A DNA stretch of 64,000 nucleotides from Paenibacillus chibensis (GTDB lineage: Bacteria > Bacillota > Bacilli > Paenibacillales > Paenibacillaceae), in the NCBI RefSeq assembly GCF_004001045.1, contig NZ_BIMK01000007.1, forward strand, positions 62,001 through 126,000, given 5' to 3'. The notes under the pieces are model-generated. The model searched no databases, had not been told where the DNA came from, and saw only the letters and a list, made by a program, of their open reading frames with translations. A program made the translations under genes and the position numbers. Shown here piece after piece: positions 53,974-63,540 of this stretch (positions within the stretch are counted from its first letter, which is position 1; each line of letters begins with the position of its first letter).

Positions 53974-56289
53974 TTATTGATCGTTGTTTTTGCCGTTGGT
54001 TTTGCCGGCGGTAGATTGACTGCTAGCGTCTGCGTTTCCGGAGTCGCCGCCTTTGTCCGCGGAGTCCCCCTTCGAATCAGAAGTGCCTGCATCGGGTTCG
54101 TTTGCTGGCTTTAAAGTCAGCTGTACGACACGCTTGCCGTCCTGATTCGTCACCTTCTGGCTGGATACATATCCTTCCCCGCTGACGTTCACGGATAGTT
54201 TCATGAGGGTCAGCACATCCAGCGCATCCCGCAGTGATTCGCCCGTCAAATCGGGAACCTCCATCGTCTTGTCCGTTTCGGTCAGCAGGTAAATCCGCTG
54301 GCCCGGACTCATCGGGGTTCCTTTTGCAGGAAACTGCTTGGTAATCGTGGCCCCTTTGCCGATGGTGTCGAATGCGATGCCCGATTTCAGCAGCTGTTTC
54401 TCCGCATCCTTGACGGTTTTGTTGACGAGGTCCGGCGCGGGCGGGCGGTTCTGTGCCTGAATGGCGCTGTTTTTACTGTCGGTTTCTTTCGCTTTATCCT
54501 TATCGTCCTTCGTCAAGGTTCTTGGCACGCCCATGTACTGCAGAGACTGCTCCACGATCTTTTTGAAGACCGGGGCGGCTGCCGTACCGCCGCCGACCGT
54601 TGCGCTGTCAGGCTGGTCAATAATGACGAGCACAGCGATCTTTGGATCGTTCACCGGCGCATAACCGATAAACGATACAACGGATTTGGAGTAGTCATAC
54701 TTACCGTTGATTACTTTAACAGCCGTACCCGTTTTCCCAGCTACGCGATACCCGTCAATATAAGCCTTTCTACCCGTACCGATGACTTGGTCTGCAACAA
54801 CTTGTTCCAGGTATTCACCCGTTTCCTTGGCCGCCGCTTGGGAAATGACCTGTTTTTTGAACTCCGGTTTCGTTTCCGTGGTCACTCCGGTGTTCGGATC
54901 CGTCTTTTCCTTGATCACGTGAGGCGTCAACAACTGACCGCCGTTCGCAATGGCACTGATCGCGGCCAGCTGCTGAATTGGCGTCACCTCGACCCCGTGA
55001 CCGTAGGTTGCGGTAGCCGTCTCGACGGGTCCCGGCAGATAGACCTGCTTGGATATTTCTCCAGGAAGATCGATGCCGGTCTTTTTTCCGAAACCGAAAT
55101 CGGTAATGTATCGGATTAACTTTTCTTTACCGAGAAGCTCCGTTCCCAGCTTTACGAAAGCCACGTTACTAGAGTGTTTAACCCCGTCAAGATAAGAGAT
55201 TTTTCCCCACCCAGATCTGTTGATGTCATGCAACGGTGTGTGTGTGCCCTTAACGATGATTTGTCCGGATTGGTATTTATCGTTCGGATTGAAGACCTTT
55301 TCCTGCACGGCTGCGGCCAGCGTCACGATCTTGAACGTGGATCCTGGCTCGTACAATGACTTCACGGCATGATTGACGAAATTCCCGTAATCCTCCTGTT
55401 TGACTTCGTTATACTTATTCGGATCAAAGGTCGGGAGATTCGCCATCCCCAGAATATCCATCGTTTTCGGATCGGCCGCGATGACCGTCATGCTGATCGG
55501 CTTATACTCATCGTACGCCGCTTTCATGGCATCTTCGATATAATACTGGATCGTGTCGTCGATCGTCAGCTTGTAATTCATACCATTGACAGCCGGCTTA
55601 TAGACTTCTTTGCCATTCGGCAGTTTATATCCCGAGGCATCCGTTTCATAGTTTAGCTTGCCTGGCGTGCCCGCCAATTCCGTATTCAGCATCGATTCAA
55701 GTCCAGCAATGCCTTTACCGTCCCGGTCCGTATACCCCAGCACATGCGCGGCCAGGGATCCTTGCGGGTAATAGCGTTTCGATTCCTTAATGGTATCTAG
55801 TCCGGTTTCCTGGATCTTCTTCTTATTCTTGAACTGCTCTTTTAATTGATCGTTCAACTTGTCGACCTGCGCCTTTTTGGCTTCGTCGATCTTCCAGCCC
55901 TCGTTGCGGACTTCCTTGCTTTTGGCGTATTCTCCGGTTTTGCTATCCTTGGCGTTCACCAGCTTACGCAGTTCTTCGACATCCTTGCCCAGGATTTGAT
56001 GCAGACCCTGCACCACCATCTCCTCAGTTCCGTTGGCATGAATGACCTTCGGACTGATGACGACGGTATAGGCGGGCGCATTAATCGCCAGCGGATCGCC
56101 GTTGCGGTCCAAGATCGTCCCGCGTTCAGCCGCAATGTTCGAGGCTTTGGCCCAGCTCTTCATCCCTTTATCATGCCAGGTGCTTCCCTGGACGATTTGA
56201 AGGGTAAACATGCGGATGAGCAGAACGACAAAAAGGAGGGTGATGAATCCTCCTAGAAGCAGTGTGCGAAGTTTTATTCTTTTTACCAT
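53974..56289 (-). CDS. pbpB: Class B penicillin-binding protein 2B (FtsI-like, vegetative)
   Basis: A 771-residue protein with an N-terminal helix (TLLLGGFITLLFVVLLIRMF), a long dimerisation domain, the transpeptidase with EPGSTFKIVTLAAAVQE, HSSNVAF and GKTGTAVK, two PASTA repeats (APDLVNKTVKDAEKQLLKSG and MEVPDLTGESLRDALDVLTL) and a Ser/Asp/Gly-rich hydrophilic tail of about 35 residues that looks disordered. It makes septal peptidoglycan. It follows ftsL by 18 bp. Confidence 0.95.
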   Translation of the reverse strand: MVKRIKLRTLLLGGFITLLFVVLLIRMFTLQIVQGSTWHDKGMKSWAKASNIAAERGTILDRNGDPLAINAPAYTVVISPKVIHANGTEEMVVQGLHQILGKDVEELRKLVNAKDSKTGEYAKSKEVRNEGWKIDEAKKAQVDKLNDQLKEQFKNKKKIQETGLDTIKESKRYYPQGSLAAHVLGYTDRDGKGIAGLESMLNTELAGTPGKLNYETDASGYKLPNGKEVYKPAVNGMNYKLTIDDTIQYYIEDAMKAAYDEYKPISMTVIAADPKTMDILGMANLPTFDPNKYNEVKQEDYGNFVNHAVKSLYEPGSTFKIVTLAAAVQEKVFNPNDKYQSGQIIVKGTHTPLHDINRSGWGKISYLDGVKHSSNVAFVKLGTELLGKEKLIRYITDFGFGKKTGIDLPGEISKQVYLPGPVETATATYGHGVEVTPIQQLAAISAIANGGQLLTPHVIKEKTDPNTGVTTETKPEFKKQVISQAAAKETGEYLEQVVADQVIGTGRKAYIDGYRVAGKTGTAVKVINGKYDYSKSVVSFIGYAPVNDPKIAVLVIIDQPDSATVGGGTAAAPVFKKIVEQSLQYMGVPRTLTKDDKDKAKETDSKNSAIQAQNRPPAPDLVNKTVKDAEKQLLKSGIAFDTIGKGATITKQFPAKGTPMSPGQRIYLLTETDKTMEVPDLTGESLRDALDVLTLMKLSVNVSGEGYVSSQKVTNQDGKRVVQLTLKPANEPDAGTSDSKGDSADKGGDSGNADASSQSTAGKTNGKNNDQ

Positions 56290-56307
56290 GCTTCAACCCT
56301 CACAAAC

Positions 56308-56733
56308 CTATTTTTTTGCGGTTTCCGACTTCGTGCCGGTTTCTGTCGAATTCGAAGAGATTTTCGAGCGTTCCACGTTGATCGATTCCCCCGTCGGTTC
56401 CTGGTACCCCAGTTGGATCGCTTTGTCCCGGACACCGTTCAGCAGCTCCTGTTTTTGAACCGTCAGCTTTTTGATCTCCGCATTAGACTTCTTGATCTCC
56501 CTTTCGACGGTTTGCGTTTCCTTGTTCAGCCCGTATATGTTCGCGTTTTGCCAGATGATCAGGCTCGCTACCATGACGCATGCCACGATCGTCAGCAAAT
56601 ACAATAGCTTCTCTTTGATCGGAAGATATGTACGGCGGGTAACCACCATCGTTTTCTCCCGATAGCCGGGAGAAGTGCGTTTTGCGGGCTTTTGTTGTTC
56701 TTTTACTGCCAAGTTACCTCGGGTGTAGGCCAT
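56308..56733 (-). CDS. ftsL: Cell division protein FtsL
   Basis: A 141-residue bitopic protein: a basic start, one membrane helix (LLYLLTIVACVMVASLIIWQ) and a coiled coil (about 75-115, KETQTVEREIKKSNAEIKKL), with a polar tail. It forms a complex with DivIC and DivIB and calls PBP2B to the septum. Sequence is poorly conserved; position between rsmH and pbpB supports the call. Confidence 0.92.
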   Translation of the reverse strand: MAYTRGNLAVKEQQKPAKRTSPGYREKTMVVTRRTYLPIKEKLLYLLTIVACVMVASLIIWQNANIYGLNKETQTVEREIKKSNAEIKKLTVQKQELLNGVRDKAIQLGYQEPTGESINVERSKISSNSTETGTKSETAKK

Positions 56734-56792
56734 GTCCTCTTCCCCTTCATCGTAGTTTTGCGCTTGATCAACGCCAGATAATATTGCGACGT

Positions 56793-57743
56793 TTATATTT
56801 TCTCCGCGACCCTCAGCTTCGCTGAACGGGCACGTGAATTAAGGGCCAGTTCCTCTTCCCCCGCAACAATCGGTTTACGGTTCACCAGCTTAATTTCGCC
56901 TTTGCCTCCGCAGACGCACATCGGAAAATCCGGAGGACATGTGCATCTGCCAACATAACTGTTGAAAATCTGCTTGCAGATCCGATCCTCGAGCGAATGA
57001 AAGGTAATGACCGATACTCTTCCTCCCGGTGCCAAACAACGTACGGCTTGATGAAGCGCTTCTTCGAAAGCGCCAAGCTCGTCGTTCACCGCAATGCGCA
57101 GCGCCTGAAAGCTCCGTTTCGCCGGATGTCCGCCGGTTCTGCGGGCCGCTGCCGGGATACCTTCCTTAATAATATCGACAAGCTGTCCTGTCGTTTGAAT
57201 AGGTCCCTGCTCCCTGTGTTCGAGGATGCATTTGGCGATGCGGCGGGAGAACTTCTCTTCGCCGTACTGAAACAGCACCCGCGCGATTTCCTTTTCCGGC
57301 CATTCATTTACGATATGCCATGCCGTCAGCTCGGAGGATTGATCCATGCGCATGTCCAGCGGCGCGTCATGATTATAGCTGAATCCCCGCTCCCCCTCGT
57401 CAAATTGCGGCGATGAGACGCCCAAATCGAATAAAATGCCGTCAACCTGCGGGATTCCGTCCTTCATCGGAACAGCCAAATCCCTCAAGGTTTCCTCCAG
57501 TTGACGGAAATTCGTTTTGACCAAGGATACCTTGTCCGCGTACGGAGCCAGTTTTTCCTTGGCATGATTCAGCGCCCAATCGTCCTGATCCAGCGCAATG
57601 AGTCTGCCATATTCTCCAAGCTTGGACGCGATCAGGGAACTATGCCCGGCCCCGCCAAGCGTACAGTCGACATAAATGCCGTCTCGTTTGATGTGCAGCC
57701 CTTCTGTCGCTTCTTCTTTAAGCACCGTGATGTGATGAAACAA
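56793..57743 (-). CDS. rsmH: 16S rRNA (cytosine-1402-N4) methyltransferase
   Basis: A 316-residue SAM-dependent methyltransferase. SAM motif [40 protein letters not shown] and the C-terminal [19 protein letters not shown] are present. It methylates the P-site nucleotide C1402. Second gene of the dcw cluster, 21 bp after mraZ. Confidence 0.97.
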   Translation of the reverse strand: MFHHITVLKEEATEGLHIKRDGIYVDCTLGGAGHSSLIASKLGEYGRLIALDQDDWALNHAKEKLAPYADKVSLVKTNFRQLEETLRDLAVPMKDGIPQVDGILFDLGVSSPQFDEGERGFSYNHDAPLDMRMDQSSELTAWHIVNEWPEKEIARVLFQYGEEKFSRRIAKCILEHREQGPIQTTGQLVDIIKEGIPAAARRTGGHPAKRSFQALRIAVNDELGAFEEALHQAVRCLAPGGRVSVITFHSLEDRICKQIFNSYVGRCTCPPDFPMCVCGGKGEIKLVNRKPIVAGEEELALNSRARSAKLRVAEKI

Positions 57744-57764
57744 GCTGCAGCCCTCCTAGACTTA

Positions 57765-58202
57765 TTACAATTCAAAGTTAAAATCAACCAGCTTCTCGGC
57801 AATCTCGTTAAAAGCCCCTTCAGACTGCTGGAAATACGTCTCCCAGGTATCCTTGCTCCAAATCTCCACGCGATTGGATACACCGAGCACGACGCATTCT
57901 TTGTCAAGCTTGGCATATTGGCGGAGATTCCCCGGTAAATTTACCCTTCCCTGTTTGTCCCACTCGCATTCCGTCGCTCCCGAGAAAAAGAAGCGTGTGA
58001 ACGCGCGGGCATCCGACTTCATGAGCGGCAGCGACTTCAGCTTCTGCTCCAGGATGCTCCATTCATTCATAGGGTAAACGAAAAGGCACTGGTCGAGTCC
58101 GCGGGTGATGACAAAGGATGAGCCTAATAGCTCCCGGAATTTAGCAGGAATAATCAAACGGCCTTTATCGTCGATGCTGTGTTGAAACTCCCCCATAAAC
58201 AT
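57765..58202 (-). CDS. mraZ: Transcriptional regulator MraZ
   Basis: A 145-residue protein beginning [20 protein letters not shown], closely like Bacillus MraZ, which supports this ATG although AAGGAG is 12 bases away. Two AbrB-like SpoVT/MraZ domains carry the DKGRL and DKQGRVNLP motifs. It binds repeated GTGG-type sites in its own promoter; such sites are visible upstream. It is the first gene of the division and cell-wall cluster. Confidence 0.96.
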   Translation of the reverse strand: MFMGEFQHSIDDKGRLIIPAKFRELLGSSFVITRGLDQCLFVYPMNEWSILEQKLKSLPLMKSDARAFTRFFFSGATECEWDKQGRVNLPGNLRQYAKLDKECVVLGVSNRVEIWSKDTWETYFQQSEGAFNEIAEKLVDFNFEL

Positions 58203-58230
58203 TCGGCCACTCAACTCCTTAACCCTAAAT

Positions 58231-58258
58231 CCCCACTTTGCACCACTTTCCACCACTT
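58231..58258 (-). promoter_or_regulatory. MraZ operator repeats
   Basis: Three direct repeats 10 bases apart on the minus strand: GTGGTGGAAA, GTGGTGCAAA and GTGGGGATTT. This is the spacing and core of known MraZ boxes. They lie just downstream of the -10 box, so binding should repress. Confidence 0.85.
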
Positions 58259-58259
58259 A

Positions 58260-58288
58260 AGGATACTAGATTCGCCACCCAAAATCAA
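58260..58288 (-). promoter_or_regulatory. Promoter of the mraZ (dcw) cluster
   Basis: TTGATT (58283-58288), 17 bases, TATCCT (58260-58265) on the minus strand, directly before the MraZ boxes. Confidence 0.65.
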
Positions 58289-58353
58289 AATCCTGCATGC
58301 CAATTGTGTTTTTTTGGATATCTTCCAAAGGCATTCGATCCAATGACAGCACG

Positions 58354-58388
58354 AAACCCCTTGATCCGTAAGGAATCAAGGGGTTTTT
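58354..58388. terminator. Terminator between ahcY and mraZ
   Basis: CCCCTTGATCC-GTAA-GGAATCAAGGGG with T/A runs on both sides. It stands 32 bp after the ahcY stop and should end that transcript. Confidence 0.8.
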
Positions 58389-58419
58389 CGGAAAGAAATA
58401 ACAGACCAAAAATTACCTT

Positions 58420-59691
58420 CTATTCATGACCTGTCCAGCTGTCCAAATATTCGATCTGTGCCGGGCTCAGTGCATCGATCTGGATGCCAAGGCTTTCCAG
58501 CTTGTAGCGTGCCACCTGCTGATCGATTTCAAGCGGCACGTTCAGTACTTGGCCGCCGATGGTTTCGTAGTTATCGTTTACGTATTTCAAGGACATGGCC
58601 TGCAGCGCAAACGTCATATCCATGATCTCCGCCGGATGTCCGTCTCCCGCACCCAGGTTTACCAGGCGCCCTTCAGCCAGAAGATACACTTTGCGGCCAT
58701 CCTTGAGCGCATACTCCTCAATGTTGCGGCGGACGGTGCGGATCGAAGCGGCACGGCTGCCCAGCTCAATCTTATTCACTTCCACGTCAAAATGTCCGGC
58801 ATTGCACAAAATGGCTCCGTCCTTCATCACGTCGAAATGCTCTCCGGTAATGACGTCGCGGTTACCGGTCACGGTGACGAAGAAGTCGCCGTGCTTCGCG
58901 GCCTCGACCATCGGCATGACCTCGAAGCCGTCCATATGCGCTTCGACGGCGCGGATCGGATCCACTTCCGTTACGATGACCTTCGCTCCGAGCCCTTTGG
59001 CCCGCATCGCAACGCCTTTGCCGCACCAGCCATAGCCGACCACGACCGCCGTTTTGCCTGCCACGACCAAATTCGTCGTGCGATTCACCGCATCCCACAC
59101 GGACTGGCCCGTTCCGTAACGATTATCGAACAAATACTTGCAGTAAGCATCATTTACGGCTACCATCGGCAGCTTCAGAAGCCCTTCCTTTTCCAGCGCC
59201 TTGAGACGTATGATGCCTGTTGTCGTTTCTTCCGCACCGCCGCGGATCGTCGCCAGCAGGTCGGGACGCTCGGAATGCAGAATCGTTACCAGATCTCCCC
59301 CGTCGTCAATGATAAGATCGGGCTTCGTCTCCAAAGCGCGAATCTGAAGTTCCTTGTATTCCGCCGGGTCAGGGTTGTACTTCGCCAACACCATCACGCC
59401 GTCCTCCACGAGCGCCGCACACACGTCATCCTGTGTGGAGAGCGGGTTGCTGCCCGTAATGGTGACTTCAGCACCACCAGCCTGAACGACCTTTGCCAAG
59501 TAGGCTGTTTTGGCTTCCAGATGCAGCGCAATGGTTACCTTCAATCCTTTAAAAGGCTGCTCCGCCTCAAATTGCTTACGGATTTGGTTCAACACGGGCA
59601 TATGTGCCTCAACCCAATCAATTTTCAGATGCCCTTCCGGAGCCAAAGACATATCTTTGACTACGCTGTTCTTTAATGACAGTGTGCTCAT
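58420..59691 (-). CDS. ahcY: S-adenosylhomocysteine hydrolase
   Basis: A 423-residue enzyme, ATG after AAAAGGAGGCTTTTG. The NAD-binding motif VVVGYGWCGKGVAMRAKGLG, NDAYCKYLFDNRYGTGQSVW and CNAGHFDVEVN are intact. It splits SAH into adenosine and homocysteine, relieving methyltransferase inhibition. It follows bshC by 23 bp, which may be one transcript. Many Bacilli use the Mtn/LuxS route instead. Confidence 0.96.
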   Translation of the reverse strand: MSTLSLKNSVVKDMSLAPEGHLKIDWVEAHMPVLNQIRKQFEAEQPFKGLKVTIALHLEAKTAYLAKVVQAGGAEVTITGSNPLSTQDDVCAALVEDGVMVLAKYNPDPAEYKELQIRALETKPDLIIDDGGDLVTILHSERPDLLATIRGGAEETTTGIIRLKALEKEGLLKLPMVAVNDAYCKYLFDNRYGTGQSVWDAVNRTTNLVVAGKTAVVVGYGWCGKGVAMRAKGLGAKVIVTEVDPIRAVEAHMDGFEVMPMVEAAKHGDFFVTVTGNRDVITGEHFDVMKDGAILCNAGHFDVEVNKIELGSRAASIRTVRRNIEEYALKDGRKVYLLAEGRLVNLGAGDGHPAEIMDMTFALQAMSLKYVNDNYETIGGQVLNVPLEIDQQVARYKLESLGIQIDALSPAQIEYLDSWTGHE

Positions 59692-59714
59692 CAAAAGCCT
59701 CCTTTTCGTATTCG

Positions 59715-61346
59715 TTACATTTCAACGATTTGATGCTCGGGCGTGTAGCGTCTACAGCTTCCGAGGATATCGAGAATCCAACCGAAGCCGTAACGGTTTA
59801 TATAGTAGAAAACATTGAAAACTCTCTCCTGCGGTTTTCCCATCGGGAACAGGGACACGCCAATATGATCCCATCGCCGCAGTGCCGCTTCATGCTGCTT
59901 TTCCAGCGCCTGCTTGGTTTTGCGCTCCAGGTAGGAAATCTGCTCCAGGATTTTGTCTTTGTTCTTCTCGCCGAGCGGGATTAGACCATGCTGAATGGTG
60001 CCAAGCTCGCGGATCAAAGGCTCATACAGCTTTTCGAAAGCGCTGCGGGTTTCTTCGAATCTCGGCTCGATATGCAGGTCAGCCTGAGCATTCAGCCAGC
60101 TTTGGCGGGCGTCGTCCAACCGGTGCTGCACGTCCTGGAAGGAAAGATTGAAATGCTCCATGTATTTGCGCAGCGTTCCGTTCACCAGTGTAAAAGACAT
60201 CCGGGGCAGCAGGATCGGCATTTTCAGCCCCATCACAGGAAACGCGTCCTTCGTGATCGCCCAATATGAGATTTCGCCTTGCCCGAGCACGGAACCGAGC
60301 ACAGGCAGCAGGGATTCCTGCATCAGCGGGCGCGTCAGCACGTTATTGCTGAAACGTTCCGGGCGCTCCTGGAGCTCTTTCAGCAGCGCTTCACGGCTAA
60401 ATTCAACGATGCCTTTCCGATCCGTGAAGCTTCCGTTTTGCTTCTGCAGAAGCAGTCGGTTTCCTTCATAGATATAGAATAGATTCGCTCCATCCGCCGT
60501 TACGTCCGCCTGCAGCGGATAGCCCTTTGAGGTTATGCGGGAGGCTGTCTCCTGATAGGTACGGCCGAGCTCGTCGTTGTGTTTGATGATCCGCTCAAAG
60601 ACGGGAATCTCCAGCGCGCGCAGCGCGGGGTCGGCCGAATCCAGAAGAATCAGCCCCAGCTCTCCGAAGAGACGGCCCAGGAGCTTCGCGAAGGCGTCGC
60701 TCAAATTCCCGGATTCCTCGGCAGCCTGATGGAGCAGCTCCAGGATGGCGGGCTTGTTCTCGCTGTCGGGCAGCAGAGATGCCAAATGATCGATGGACTG
60801 CTTCCACTGCTCGGGGGACACCTGGATCCGGCTGACGGAGTTCCGAGGTCCCGGGGCCGCATCCATCTTGATTTTCTTCACCTGTAATTCCGGTGTCATG
60901 ACATAGGTATGATTGACCTCATCCCAGTCATGATCCTCGCCGGCGATCCAGAATACGGGCACAACCGGACGCTGCAGCTTCTCCTCGGCTTCCTTCGCCG
61001 CCAAAACGATCGTCAGCGCCTTATAGACGACAAGCAGCGAACCGGTAAACAGTCCGCTTTGCTGTCCGCCAACGATGCTAAGAGTACCTTCCTGCGCAAG
61101 CAAATCCAGCGAGTTATGTACCTCTTTGTAGTCGTTATGCCTGCTATTATATTGTCTTAGACAGTCTGTCAGCGCTTTTCTGTTGACGCGGGTTCCTTCC
61201 GATTCGTCAAGCCATTCTGCGCGGCTCCGCCAGGATTCCTCAAGGCGGAAATCGTCGCCGTATAATTCCTGGACCTGCGCAAAACGGTTTATATAATCAT
61301 CTGCAAGAGCGGAACCGCTCTTCAGCGAATCTGAAACAACATTCAT
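59715..61346 (-). CDS. bshC: BshC, cysteine-adding enzyme of bacillithiol synthesis
   Basis: A 543-residue protein. Conserved parts are SIVGGQQSGLFTGSLLVVYK, VPVFWIAGEDHDWDEVNHTY, QADVTADGANLFYIYEGNRL and a C-terminal coiled coil around LIPLGEKNKDKILEQISYLE. It adds cysteine to glucosaminyl-malate to make the thiol bacillithiol. The gene next to the dcw cluster (yllA position) matches Bacillus order. Confidence 0.93.
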   Translation of the reverse strand: MNVVSDSLKSGSALADDYINRFAQVQELYGDDFRLEESWRSRAEWLDESEGTRVNRKALTDCLRQYNSRHNDYKEVHNSLDLLAQEGTLSIVGGQQSGLFTGSLLVVYKALTIVLAAKEAEEKLQRPVVPVFWIAGEDHDWDEVNHTYVMTPELQVKKIKMDAAPGPRNSVSRIQVSPEQWKQSIDHLASLLPDSENKPAILELLHQAAEESGNLSDAFAKLLGRLFGELGLILLDSADPALRALEIPVFERIIKHNDELGRTYQETASRITSKGYPLQADVTADGANLFYIYEGNRLLLQKQNGSFTDRKGIVEFSREALLKELQERPERFSNNVLTRPLMQESLLPVLGSVLGQGEISYWAITKDAFPVMGLKMPILLPRMSFTLVNGTLRKYMEHFNLSFQDVQHRLDDARQSWLNAQADLHIEPRFEETRSAFEKLYEPLIRELGTIQHGLIPLGEKNKDKILEQISYLERKTKQALEKQHEAALRRWDHIGVSLFPMGKPQERVFNVFYYINRYGFGWILDILGSCRRYTPEHQIVEM

Positions 61347-61562
61347 GAGGTCTGCCTCCTATTCTGTACCTGTTCAAATCGTTTACGTGCTGCCTAAACC
61401 TTGGCCAATCGCCACATAAAAATCTTTCTTGATTGTAACTAAAGTTAACTCTGCCGTCAAAGCAAAACAGGCGAAGATGAATGGTTCGACGGCAAATGCT
61501 TCAAAATCGGTTACAGTTTAATAATTATAACTCTTCCCGTATCAGTATGCCATGCCCAAACG

Positions 61563-61590
61563 AAAAAAACCGCCGGATCAACCGGCGGTC
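61563..61590 (-). terminator. Terminator of the opp operon
   Basis: GACCGCCGG-TTGAT-CCGGCGGTT and a T-run on the minus strand, 15 bp after the last opp gene. Confidence 0.88.
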
Positions 61591-61604
61591 GCTTATTTCA
61601 GGTT

Positions 61605-62534
61605 TTATGCATATGGGGCGGCAACCCAATGCCCCGGGGAGACTTCGACCAGTCTCGTATCTTCCTGCACGATCGCGTTTCCGTCCTTTGCCGAATGGAT
61701 CGGGCCGGAAAGCTCGTCATCCATGAGAATCCGCTTTTTGTTCTCCTCAATTTCCGGATCCGGAATCGGGATCGCCGAAAGCAGTGTCTTCGTGTAAGGA
61801 TGAATCGGGTTCGCGTAAAGCTCATCGCTGTCGGCAAGCTCAACCATTTTGCCAAGGTACATGACGGCAACGCGGTCGCTGATATGCTTAACCATCGACA
61901 GATCATGCGCGATGAATAAATACGTCAGACCGAGACGGTTCTGAAGATCCTTCAGCAGGTTGACCACCTGCGCCTGGATCGACACGTCGAGCGCGGAAAT
62001 CGGTTCGTCGCAAATGATGAATTTGGGATTCACCGCAAGCGCGCGGGCAATACCGATCCGCTGGCGCTGTCCGCCCGAAAATTCATGCGGGTAACGCGTG
62101 GCATGGTCGGGATTCAAGCCGACCATGTCGAGCAGCTCTTCGATGCGCTTTTTCCGTTCCTTGCGGGTGCCGGCCAGCTTATGGATATCCAGCGCTTCAC
62201 CAATAATATCCGAAACGGTAAACCGCGGATTCAGCGAAGCGTACGGATCCTGGAAGATCATCTGCATATCGCGGCGCATCGCTTTCATTTTATTAGGCGA
62301 CAGCTTATAGATATCGGTGCCATTGAAGCGGACGCTGCCCGCGGTCGGCTCGTACAGCCGGAGAATGGTGCGTCCTGCGGTAGATTTGCCACAGCCGGAC
62401 TCGCCAACCATGCCCAGCGTTTCGCCTTCACGGATATAAAAATTAATGTCATCGACGGCTTTCACGATTTTGCCGCCGCCTACATTAAAATACTTTTTTA
62501 GTCCTTCAACTTCGATCAAATGGTTGTCTTTCAT
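61605..62534 (-). CDS. oppF: Oligopeptide ABC transporter ATP-binding protein (OppF-like)
   Basis: A 309-residue ATPase: Walker [19 protein letters not shown], signature LSGGQ-like [19 protein letters not shown] and Walker [16 protein letters not shown] are complete. The C-terminal oligopeptide/dipeptide domain ([20 protein letters not shown]) is present, but the four-Cys cluster seen in OppD is not. Its ATG overlaps the oppD stop (ATGA). It powers peptide uptake. Confidence 0.94.
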   Translation of the reverse strand: MKDNHLIEVEGLKKYFNVGGGKIVKAVDDINFYIREGETLGMVGESGCGKSTAGRTILRLYEPTAGSVRFNGTDIYKLSPNKMKAMRRDMQMIFQDPYASLNPRFTVSDIIGEALDIHKLAGTRKERKKRIEELLDMVGLNPDHATRYPHEFSGGQRQRIGIARALAVNPKFIICDEPISALDVSIQAQVVNLLKDLQNRLGLTYLFIAHDLSMVKHISDRVAVMYLGKMVELADSDELYANPIHPYTKTLLSAIPIPDPEIEENKKRILMDDELSGPIHSAKDGNAIVQEDTRLVEVSPGHWVAAPYA

Positions 62535-63526
62535 GACGAATGAACCTCCTTCGCCATCTCATGCAGGTTCCAGCAGCGGGCCGTATGGGTATCGCTGAAT
62601 TCCGTGGTACCTGGGTTGAGGCGTTCGCAAACTTTCATCGCCTCGTCGCAGCGTGCGCAGAATGCGCAGCCGATCGGCGGTTTGATCAAATCAGGCGGTG
62701 TGCCGATGATCGGGATGAGAGGCTCATCCTTCTTCTGATCCAGGCGCGGCATGGAACGAAGCAATCCTTTGGTGTAAGGATGCTGAGGATTTTTGAAAAT
62801 CTCCCATTTCGTTCCGGTCTCTACCACTTCGCCGGCGTACATGACGATGACGCGGTCACACATGCCCGCAACGACGCCAAGGTCATGGGTGATCAAAATA
62901 ATGGATGTTCCGAATTTTTTCTGCATGTCTTTCATGACGTCCATAATCTGTGCCTGAATCGTCACGTCCAGCGCCGTCGTCGGTTCATCGGCGATCAGTA
63001 GAGCCGGATTACATGCCAGCGCGATTGCGATCATGACGCGCTGGCGCATACCGCCGGAGAACTCATGCGGATACTGCCCGAAGCGTTCTTCCGGATTTTT
63101 GATGCCGACAAGCTTCAGCATCTCGATACCGCGCGCTCTCGCATCGGCCTTCGACATGTTCTGGTGCTTCATCAGCACTTCGGTAATCTGTTTACCCACT
63201 TTAATGGTTGGGTTGAGCGAAGTCATGGGATCCTGGAAGATCATGCCGATGTCTTTACCGCGGATATGCTCCATCTCTTTGTTGCTCTTTTTCAGGATAT
63301 CCTGACCCTGAAAAATAATTTCACCGCTCTTGATATGGGAAGGCGGCGATGGAATGAGGCGCATGATCGTCTGGGCGGTAACACTCTTACCACTTCCGGA
63401 CTCACCTACGATCGCCACCGTTTCTCCCTTGCCTATTTCAAAGTTCATGCCGCGGACGGCTTTTACCTCTCCGCCCTTCACATGAAAGGATACTTGCAGG
63501 TCTTTGACTTGTAAAATCGGTTCCAT
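62531..63526 (-). CDS. oppD: Oligopeptide ABC transporter ATP-binding protein (OppD-like)
   Basis: A 331-residue ATPase, ATG after GGAGGTGAGATC. Walker A GESGSGKSVTAQTIMRLI, FSGGMRQRVMIAIALACNP and ALLIADEPTTALDVTIQAQI. The C-terminal domain carries the pattern CAFCARCDEAMKVCERLNPG, an iron-sulfur-like Cys cluster common in this family. Works as a pair with OppF. Confidence 0.95.
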   Translation of the reverse strand: MEPILQVKDLQVSFHVKGGEVKAVRGMNFEIGKGETVAIVGESGSGKSVTAQTIMRLIPSPPSHIKSGEIIFQGQDILKKSNKEMEHIRGKDIGMIFQDPMTSLNPTIKVGKQITEVLMKHQNMSKADARARGIEMLKLVGIKNPEERFGQYPHEFSGGMRQRVMIAIALACNPALLIADEPTTALDVTIQAQIMDVMKDMQKKFGTSIILITHDLGVVAGMCDRVIVMYAGEVVETGTKWEIFKNPQHPYTKGLLRSMPRLDQKKDEPLIPIIGTPPDLIKPPIGCAFCARCDEAMKVCERLNPGTTEFSDTHTARCWNLHEMAKEVHSS

Positions 63527-63540
63527 GATCTCACCTCCTG

